Source of the DNA: Flavobacteriales bacterium UBA3376
GTDB lineage: Bacteria > Bacteroidota > Bacteroidia > Flavobacteriales > Weeksellaceae
Reading direction: 5' to 3'
NCBI GenBank assembly: GCA_002359055.1
Contig: DEQC01000008.1
Location: 63,134 to 101,168 of the forward strand
Length of the DNA stretch: 38,035 bases
The notes beneath the pieces were generated by a model. That model was given only the letters and a program-made list of their open reading frames with translations, did not search any database and was not told where the DNA came from. The translations under genes and the position numbers were made by a program. Each line of letters opens with the position of its first letter. The first letter of the stretch is position 1. Positions 32,703-38,035 of the stretch are shown piece by piece.

Positions 32703-32782
32703 TTTGACTTAGAATTAACCTTTTAACTGAAAAGTTTTTATTAATTTTAGTCCCTTAAAAAAAACCAATAAAGAGAAATACG

Positions 32783-33268
32783 ATGAAGAAATCCATTATT
32801 TTATCAGGTATTGTAGCGATTTTCGCATTGACATCATGTGAAAAAGATCAGCCATCTAATTTATTCAGTGAAGAAGAAAGACAAGAGCAAGCAGATTTAG
32901 TTGTTGATCCTGAAAATGCAGCAGTCTTAACATTCGAAGAAGATGTTTATGATTTTGGTAGTTTACCAGCTGCAGCAAAAGTTGATCATTATGTAAAGTT
33001 TACAAATACAGGAAAATCTCCTTTGATTATTAGAGATGCAAAAGGTTCATGTGGATGTACTGTGCCTGTTTGGCCAAAAGAACCAATTGCACCAGGAGCA
33101 ACTGATTCTATGAAAATTACTTATGAAGCAGGAAATCAGAAAGGAAAACAGCGTAAAATTGTTACTTTACATACCAATACTGTAAAAGGTAAAGAAGTAT
33201 GGACATTTACAGCTGATTTACCAACTGATACTCAAAATAATAATGCAAATGCATTAAGTGGATTATAA
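32783..33268 (+). CDS. DUF1573 lipoprotein
   Basis: Lipoprotein of 161 residues: lipobox LTSC (Cys19) followed by a short acidic linker and a single Ig-like DUF1573 domain (about 50-140) with YDFGSLPAAAKVDHYVKFTNTG, the CGC in KGSCGCTVPVWP and APGATDSMKITY. The GSCGCT signature is diagnostic. Function unknown; these are abundant envelope proteins in Bacteroidota. It lies 9 bp upstream of yajC, so they are likely co-transcribed and possibly linked with secretion. Confidence 0.9.
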   Translation: MKKSIILSGIVAIFALTSCEKDQPSNLFSEEERQEQADLVVDPENAAVLTFEEDVYDFGSLPAAAKVDHYVKFTNTGKSPLIIRDAKGSCGCTVPVWPKEPIAPGATDSMKITYEAGNQKGKQRKIVTLHTNTVKGKEVWTFTADLPTDTQNNNANALSGL

Positions 33269-33277
33269 AATTAAACA

Positions 33278-33601
33278 ATGAAGAATTTAACAGTAATATT
33301 TTTACAAGAAGGAGCCGGAGGCTTCTCTACTTTGATTTTGTTTGGAGGTATGTTCCTTATCATGTATTTTTTGATGATACGCCCAAACATGCGCAAACAA
33401 AAACAAGAAAAAAAGTTTCAAGAGGAACTTAAAAGAGGAGACTGGGTCGTGACTACTTCTGGTGTTCATGGAAAAGTTTTTGAATTGGCAGGTGATACAG
33501 TGGTTTTAGAAACTGGTGCTGGAAAGATCAAATTCGAACGAGCAGCAATTTCTAAAGATTTAAGCGCTGCACGCTATTCGCCAGATGCAGATAAAAAATA
33601 A
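33278..33601 (+). CDS. yajC: preprotein translocase subunit YajC
   Basis: Small inner-membrane protein (107 residues) associated with SecDF. A single membrane helix (about 17-38) ends in the hallmark YFLMIRPNMRKQKQEKKFQ, followed by LKRGDWVVTTSGVHGKVFELAGDTVVLETG. The N-terminus is short and Gly-rich (EGAGGFS) as in Bacteroidota YajC. It ends just before a strong terminator. Confidence 0.95.
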   Translation: MKNLTVIFLQEGAGGFSTLILFGGMFLIMYFLMIRPNMRKQKQEKKFQEELKRGDWVVTTSGVHGKVFELAGDTVVLETGAGKIKFERAAISKDLSAARYSPDADKK

Positions 33602-33620
33602 AAACTTTATAAATGTATGA

Positions 33621-33650
33621 AAACCGAAGTCTATGGCTTCGGTTTTTTTT
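33621..33650 (+). terminator. terminator after yajC
   Basis: Nine-base-pair stem AAACCGAAG / CTTCGGTTT with a seven-base loop, then a run of Ts to 33650. Confidence 0.93.
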
Positions 33651-33704
33651 TGCAGATTTTTAAAATTTAAACTTAAGTTACTATCTTTACTATAGCTTTT
33701 GAAT

Positions 33705-34298
33705 ATGATAACAATAGGTTTGACAGGTGGAATTGGTTCCGGTAAAACAACCATCGCCCAATGGTTCCAAGAAAAAGGAATTCCAGTTTATAATTCGGAT
33801 TTTGAAGCCAAAAAATTGATGAATGAAAATGAAGATTTAATTCAACAATTAATTGAGCTTTTTGGCGATGAGACTTATAAAAATGGCGAATACAATCGCT
33901 CATACGTTGCATCCAAAGTTTTTAATGATAAGGAACTTTTGAATCAGTTGAACGCCATCGTGCATCCAGCAGTTTTTAAGCATTTCGATGAATGGTTGGA
34001 CAATCAAAATAGTTCTTTCGTAGTCAAAGAAGCAGCTATTTTGTTCGAAAGTGGTTCTTATAAAGATTGTGATTATATAATTTCTGTGATAGCTGATGAG
34101 GAAATAAGAATAAAAAGAGTAGCTAAACGCGATCAGTTGAATGAAGATCAAATTCGTGATCGAATGAAAAGTCAATGGACGGATGAACAAAGAATTGAAA
34201 AATCTGATTTTATCATTGAGAATAACAAAGATTTAAACGCATTGAAATTGGAATTTGAGAAAGTCTATGATGAAATTCTCGATCGAATCCATGAATGA
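33705..34298 (+). CDS. coaE: dephospho-CoA kinase
   Basis: Final enzyme of coenzyme A synthesis, phosphorylating the 3'-hydroxyl of dephospho-CoA with ATP (197 residues). P-loop GLTGGIGSGKTT (5-16), then the conserved VYNSDFEAKKLM substrate loop, AIVHPAVFKHF and VKEAAILFESG. The RVAKRDQLNEDQIRDRMKSQ segment is the lid. The ATG at 33705 is preferred over an in-frame TTG six bases earlier because it gives the standard MITIGLTGG start. Followed 85 bp later by a sensor kinase gene. Confidence 0.96.
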   Translation: MITIGLTGGIGSGKTTIAQWFQEKGIPVYNSDFEAKKLMNENEDLIQQLIELFGDETYKNGEYNRSYVASKVFNDKELLNQLNAIVHPAVFKHFDEWLDNQNSSFVVKEAAILFESGSYKDCDYIISVIADEEIRIKRVAKRDQLNEDQIRDRMKSQWTDEQRIEKSDFIIENNKDLNALKLEFEKVYDEILDRIHE

Positions 34299-34383
34299 AT
34301 TATTCTTGTTGAAATTTAGAAAAAAACTTCAATAGATTTTTGGCTTTTAATTTGATACTATAAAACAAACCCAGAGCAATTTA

Positions 34384-35931
34384 ATGAAAAAAGGATTTAA
34401 TAAAATATTAATCACCCTAATGAGTGTTGCACTCTTAGGCTTAATAATTATACAAGTTTATTGGACTCAAAAAGTATTTGTCTCTCAAACCGAAGAGTTC
34501 AATGGTAGGGTTTATCAAGCCTTAAATGCAACGGTTGATGAAATCAACCAAATGGAACTCAACTATTATTACACCCGTTTTGAAGATGTAAGAGAAGATT
34601 TTAAAGCTTCGACCGATAAACCTCAAGTGATGTCATCTCAAATGGTTCAAGATTCTGCTGGAACGACTTATATCACTATGACTCGGTATATATTGGAGCG
34701 TTCGGTGGTTTCGCTTTCTGAGCAATACAGCGATAGTTTGATCAGTGCAAATCTTTATTCACAAGAGAAAACTATGAAAATTCCTAAAGATTCTGGCGCC
34801 AATATGATACAGAATTTGAATTTGGACACAGAGGAGAATTTTAAAAATTCAACTTTCACCATTGAAAGATTGGCTCGATTGGATGCTGGAAATCGTCCGA
34901 TAGATGCTCGATTGAACTTAAGTATAGTCGATTCGATTTTCACGGAGCAATTAAGAAAAAGAGGCGTTCAATCCCATCCGCAATTGGCGATTCTAAAATC
35001 AGATTCTACGGTTACCAAAGTTTCAAGTGTTGAGTTTAAATTGAATGATTCAGAATACACAATTCCAATCTTTTACGACACAAATGATAAACCGCAATAT
35101 TTAATTTCGACTTATTTTCCAGACAAAAAATTATCGATTTTAGGTCCGATTATTCCTATCGTAATGTTGACCTTGATCTTTACGATTATTATAGTTTCTG
35201 TTTTTTCATTGGCAATTTATTATATGAAAATTCAACGCAACATATCTGAGATCAAATCGGATTTTATCAACAATATGACGCATGAATTCAAAACACCAAT
35301 TGCAACCATAAACATTGCTTCAGATGCTTTGAAGAACGATAAAATAGTCAATGATTCCGAACGCGTTCGATATTACGCTGACCTCATCAAACAAGAAAAT
35401 AAACGAATGAACACTCAAGTCGAAATGGTTTTGAGGATGGCTAAACTCGAACGAAATCAAGTCGATATCAATCTGCAAGAGATAGATGTTAACTCTTTGG
35501 TTCGTAAAAGTGTATCGAATACCAGGTTCATAGTTGATAATTTGAATGGCACTATTTTTGAAGAGTATGAAGCGAGTCGCTCTATAATGGAAGGCGATGC
35601 TTTCCATTTAGAAAATACGATCAATAACATTATAGACAATGCCAGAAAGTATTCGAAAGAAAATCCTCAAATTTATGTGAGAACTTATAATGAGGATGAT
35701 AATATCGTAATCGAAGTGCGCGATGAAGGAGTGGGCATGTCAAAAGCTGTTTTGAAAAAGATCTTTGATCAATTCTATAGAGAAGAAACAGGAAATATAC
35801 ATAATGTGAAAGGGCATGGGTTAGGATTAGCCTATGTTAGAAAAATTGTTGAATTACATAATGGGCAAGTTTATGCTGAGAGTGAACCAGGCAAAGGAAG
35901 TACTTTCTTTATCAAACTGCCAGTAAAATAG
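34384..35931 (+). CDS. sensor histidine kinase, RprX-like
   Basis: Inner-membrane kinase of 515 residues. The first membrane helix (about 8-27), a periplasmic sensor of about 220 residues without a family I recognise, a second helix (about 257-281), then directly the HisKA domain with the phospho-acceptor His300 in NNMTHEFKTPIA. There is no HAMP domain. The ATPase domain carries the N box (NTINNIIDNARKYS), the G1 box (VRDEGVGMS) and G2 (GHGLGLAYVRKI). Size, position beside coaE and pairing with the next gene fit RprX of Bacteroides. The response regulator starts eight bases after the stop. Confidence 0.93.
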   Translation: MKKGFNKILITLMSVALLGLIIIQVYWTQKVFVSQTEEFNGRVYQALNATVDEINQMELNYYYTRFEDVREDFKASTDKPQVMSSQMVQDSAGTTYITMTRYILERSVVSLSEQYSDSLISANLYSQEKTMKIPKDSGANMIQNLNLDTEENFKNSTFTIERLARLDAGNRPIDARLNLSIVDSIFTEQLRKRGVQSHPQLAILKSDSTVTKVSSVEFKLNDSEYTIPIFYDTNDKPQYLISTYFPDKKLSILGPIIPIVMLTLIFTIIIVSVFSLAIYYMKIQRNISEIKSDFINNMTHEFKTPIATINIASDALKNDKIVNDSERVRYYADLIKQENKRMNTQVEMVLRMAKLERNQVDINLQEIDVNSLVRKSVSNTRFIVDNLNGTIFEEYEASRSIMEGDAFHLENTINNIIDNARKYSKENPQIYVRTYNEDDNIVIEVRDEGVGMSKAVLKKIFDQFYREETGNIHNVKGHGLGLAYVRKIVELHNGQVYAESEPGKGSTFFIKLPVK

Positions 35932-35939
35932 TAAATATT

Positions 35940-36635
35940 ATGAATGATAAACAAAGACTACTTTTAGTTGAAGACGACCCGAGTTTTGGAGCTGTCCTAA
36001 AAGATTATCTCGCTATAAATGATTTTGATGTAGTACACGCTGTAGATGGTGAAGATGGACTGGCCAAATATAAGTCAGGCGAATTTGACTTGTGTATTTT
36101 GGATGTGATGATGCCAAAAAAAGATGGATTTACCTTGGGTAAAGAAATCAAAGAACTAAATAACAATCAGCCAATTATATTTTTGACGGCAAAAAGCATG
36201 AGAGAAGATGTGTTGAGTGGATATAAAATCGGTGCCGATGATTATATCACAAAACCATTTGACTCTGAAGTTTTGTTGTATAAAATCAAAGCTGTTTTGC
36301 AAAGACATTCTTCCGATGAAGAAAAGTTTGAGCAAGATGAATTTGAAATTGGTAAATTTTATTTCAACTCAAAGTTGAGACAGCTAAAAATCAACGATAT
36401 TGAATTTAAATTGTCTCCAAAAGAAAGTGAGTTGTTGAAATTGCTCGCCGTTTATAAAAACGATCTAATGCCAAGAGAAGTTGCTTTGACGAGAATTTGG
36501 CATGATGATAATTATTTCACATCACGTAGTATGGATGTTTATATTGCTAAGTTGAGAAAATACTTAAAAGAAGATCCAGAAGTGGAAATCGTTAATATAC
36601 ACGGTGAAGGATTTAGATTGTTGACTACAAAGTAA
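35940..36635 (+). CDS. OmpR-family response regulator, RprY-like
   Basis: DNA-binding response regulator (231 residues). Receiver domain: LLLVEDDPSF (7-16), phospho-acceptor Asp55 in CILDVMMPKKDGF, the Thr/Lys pair in PIIFLTAKSM, and ADDYITKPFD. Winged-helix output domain (about 130-229): LSPKESELLKLLAVYKNDLMPR, SRSMDVYIAKLRKYL and VNIHGEGFRLL. It is the cognate partner of the kinase encoded immediately upstream, and resembles Bacteroides RprY, a global regulator linked with redox and stress genes. Ends at a bidirectional terminator. Confidence 0.94.
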   Translation: MNDKQRLLLVEDDPSFGAVLKDYLAINDFDVVHAVDGEDGLAKYKSGEFDLCILDVMMPKKDGFTLGKEIKELNNNQPIIFLTAKSMREDVLSGYKIGADDYITKPFDSEVLLYKIKAVLQRHSSDEEKFEQDEFEIGKFYFNSKLRQLKINDIEFKLSPKESELLKLLAVYKNDLMPREVALTRIWHDDNYFTSRSMDVYIAKLRKYLKEDPEVEIVNIHGEGFRLLTTK

Positions 36636-36655
36636 AGCTATACAATACTCTATAT

Positions 36656-36692
36656 AAAAAACCGTCTCATTTTCTAAATGGGACGGTTTTTA
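36656..36692. terminator. bidirectional terminator after the two-component pair
   Basis: Stem AAAACCGTCTCAT / ATGGGACGGTTTT (36658-36670 with 36678-36690, one wobble) with a seven-base loop. An A-run and a T-run allow use by both convergent genes. Same stem family as the terminator at 5397. Confidence 0.9.
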
Positions 36693-36713
36693 TTTGTTAC
36701 AAGTTTTATTTCT

Positions 36714-37280
36714 TTAAAAATGTTTTCCTCTTCTTCTTAAATTAGGGTTGTGCAAGTTTCTACCAACGTTGATTCTTTTCATTTGTTCTTGCATCATTTT
36801 GATTTGATCGGTAAACATACCTCTGTCATCCAAATCCTTTGCTTCTCTCAAAAGGATTTGAGCTTCTTGCTTTCTACCTTTGGCCATTGAAGCTCCTGCT
36901 AAACTCAGTTTAGCCATAGCTCTGTCATGTTTGAAACTCAAACCATAATCCAAAGCCTTTTTCATATTTTTTTCTGACGAATTGATATTGTCTTGAGCTT
37001 CTGTTATACCTATCAAATAATGAAAATAGCCCATTTGCTTTCTCACCAATTGACTTTCTGGATTTTTAATTTTGCTCAACCAAGCTTTGGCTTTTTCTAT
37101 ATTTTGATTTCTCATTTGCCAAAAAGCCAATAAAATATATTCATTTCTGAAATATAATAATACTGGAATTGTGGTTAAGAAAATTATAAATATGCCCCAT
37201 CCATATTCACGTTGAGTAAACATATATACGGAAAAAGCGATCATTAAAAATGCTATGACTAATTTGATGTATTTATTCAT
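36714..37280 (-). CDS. conserved membrane protein with TPR-like C-terminal part
   Basis: Protein of 188 residues with two N-terminal membrane helices (about 7-25 and 28-45) and a cytoplasmic helical region: NIEKAKAWLSKI, QMGYFHYLIGITEAQDN, MKKALDYGLSFKHDRAMAKLSLAGASMAKGRKQEAQILLREAK. The last stretch reads like two degenerate tetratricopeptide repeats. The C-terminus is basic (NPNLRRRGKHF). Similar proteins recur beside greA-HIT genes in flavobacteria, to my knowledge without an assigned function. It starts three bases after the HIT gene stop, so it is the last gene of a greA-HIT-membrane protein operon. Confidence 0.75.
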   Translation of the reverse strand: MNKYIKLVIAFLMIAFSVYMFTQREYGWGIFIIFLTTIPVLLYFRNEYILLAFWQMRNQNIEKAKAWLSKIKNPESQLVRKQMGYFHYLIGITEAQDNINSSEKNMKKALDYGLSFKHDRAMAKLSLAGASMAKGRKQEAQILLREAKDLDDRGMFTDQIKMMQEQMKRINVGRNLHNPNLRRRGKHF

Positions 37281-37283
37281 CTT

Positions 37284-37676
37284 TTATAATTGTGATTTAA
37301 TTTTTTCAGCGACTTCATTCATTTCATCATCACTTAACTTTAGTTTTGGCTGAGTGAAATTGATATCATTCATCGTATTCAATGGAACCAAATGCACGTG
37401 TACATGTGGAACTTCTAAACCTACAACCGCCATTCCAACCCTAAGGCATGGAATTGATTTTTCAATGCCTTTAGCAATTTTATAGGCAAACTCCATCAAG
37501 CCTTTGTAAGTCTCCATATCCAAATCGAAAATTTTATCAACTTCTTTCTTTGGAATAACTAAAACGTGACCTTTCACCAAAGGAAATGCATCCAATATAG
37601 CGATGTAGTTTTCGTCCTCTGCTATTTTATAAGATGGAATTTCGTTGTTGATGATTTTTGTGAAAATACTTGCCAT
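37284..37676 (-). CDS. HIT family hydrolase
   Basis: Cytoplasmic nucleotide hydrolase/transferase of the histidine-triad superfamily (130 residues). It begins MASIFTKIINNEIPSYKIAEDE and carries LVKGHVLVIPKKEVDKI. The triad motif is HVHVHLVP (residues about 92-99), with the expected alternating His. Substrates are typically adenosine phosphoramidates or dinucleotides. An alternative ATG at 37682 adds two residues and overlaps the greA stop in an ATGA; I prefer 37676 because it matches the usual HIT N-terminus. Confidence 0.92.
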   Translation of the reverse strand: MASIFTKIINNEIPSYKIAEDENYIAILDAFPLVKGHVLVIPKKEVDKIFDLDMETYKGLMEFAYKIAKGIEKSIPCLRVGMAVVGLEVPHVHVHLVPLNTMNDINFTQPKLKLSDDEMNEVAEKIKSQL

Positions 37677-37678
37677 AA

Positions 37679-38035
37679 TCATTCCATTTTGATGTCTAAA
37701 ATTTCAAAATTTAATTGGTTGCCATTAGGTAAAGTGATTTCAGCAGTTTCTCCTAATTTTTTACCCAAAAGTCCTTTGGCTATTGGTGTGTTGACTGAAA
37801 TTTTACCTCTTGACAAATCAGCCTCAGTCTCAGGAACCAACTGATAACTCATTTCCATTCCATTGGCCAAGTTTTTAATCTTAACCGAAGAAAGTATAGA
37901 CACTTTAGAATTGTCCAAAAGCGCAGGGTCGATGATTCTTGCGTTCGCAATTTGATTTTTTAATTTAGAAATTCTCATTTCTAACATACCTTGCGCCTCC
38001 TTAGCAGCATCGTATTCAGCATTCTCAGATAAATC
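37679..38035 (-). CDS. greA: transcription elongation factor GreA, 5' end beyond window
   Basis: The C-terminal 118 residues of GreA, which stimulates RNA polymerase to cleave backtracked transcripts. The frame is open at the window edge with DLSENAEYDAAKEAQGMLEM, the acidic tip motif of the coiled coil. The globular C-terminal domain follows with MSYQLVPETEADLSRGKISV and TPIAKGLLGKKLGETAEITLPNG. About the first 40 residues lie outside. A Met at 37987 is internal, not the start. The stop overlaps or abuts the HIT gene. Confidence 0.95.
   Translation of the reverse strand, partial: DLSENAEYDAAKEAQGMLEMRISKLKNQIANARIIDPALLDNSKVSILSSVKIKNLANGMEMSYQLVPETEADLSRGKISVNTPIAKGLLGKKLGETAEITLPNGNQLNFEILDIKME

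Noticed and set aside
37679..37987. GreA as a complete 102-residue protein starting at 37987
   Set aside because: The frame continues upstream to the window edge with the GreA motif DLSENAEYDAAKEAQG, so that Met is internal.
1..38035. A defence island, toxin-antitoxin, secretion or biosynthetic cluster
   Set aside because: All intact genes fall into known core families. No restriction, nuclease-effector, retron, CRISPR or modular synthase signature was seen.

Overview
The window is AT-rich chromosomal DNA from a bacterium of the phylum Bacteroidota, almost certainly class Flavobacteriia (order Flavobacteriales). The evidence is the gene content (GldI-type FKBP lipoprotein, a NusB of about 300 residues, a DUF3276/PUR protein, an RprXY-like two-component pair beside coaE, ChaN-like and DUF1573 proteins), Bacteroidota-type promoters (TAnnTTTG -7 boxes) and the near absence of Shine-Dalgarno sequences before start codons. 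No rRNA, tRNA, CRISPR array, insertion sequence, prophage or integron was seen. It reads as a stable core-genome segment.

Layout. 1-5.4 kb: 5' part of surE (minus strand, cut by the window edge), then prc, an OppC/DppC-type permease and a 5'-nucleotidase lipoprotein. 5.4-6.8 kb: the two subunits of a 3-oxoacid CoA-transferase (minus). 6.9-8.4 kb: an O-methyltransferase and a cytoplasmic-type NlpC/P60 peptidase. 8.5-14.3 kb: the elongasome operon mreB-mreC-mreD-mrdA(PBP2)-rodA, with overlapping genes. 14.4-17.3 kb: dCMP deaminase, CtpA-like S41 protease and a XerC/XerD recombinase. 17.5-17.9 kb: a scar holding the head of a PD40 beta-propeller gene and an unrelated-looking gene tail. 18.0-19.8 kb: a DUF47 (PhoU-like) and PiT phosphate-uptake pair, converging with a small OB-fold-like secreted protein. 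20.3-22.8 kb: a ChaN-like protein (minus), then universal stress protein, SCO1 and a YHS lipoprotein. 22.8-27.3 kb: a two-gene ABC-2 exporter, then NrnA-like DHH phosphoesterase, GldI and a cyclophilin-FKBP fusion in one overlapping unit. 27.4-29.3 kb: a Nif3-like protein and a zinc-ribbon-family coiled-coil protein without cysteines. 29.4-31.7 kb (minus): a PUR/DUF3276 protein and an ABC exporter. 31.8-36.6 kb (plus): nusB, a DUF1573 lipoprotein, yajC, coaE and an RprXY-like histidine kinase/response regulator pair. 36.7-38.0 kb (minus): a conserved membrane protein, a HIT hydrolase and greA (5' end outside the window).

Functionally the window is dominated by cell-wall elongation, envelope proteostasis (two S41 proteases, three PPIase domains, YajC, OppC-like permease) and housekeeping. 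I found no clear new multi-gene system. The points most worth a second look are an atypical 509-residue RodA with a membrane insertion and altered catalytic-loop motifs, a zinc-ribbon protein that has lost all four zinc ligands, the deletion scar at 17.5-17.9 kb, a recurring terminator family with decayed copies, TTG starts at two translationally overlapping junctions, and a purine-rich Shine-Dalgarno-like element with a 28-codon ORF in front of mreB.
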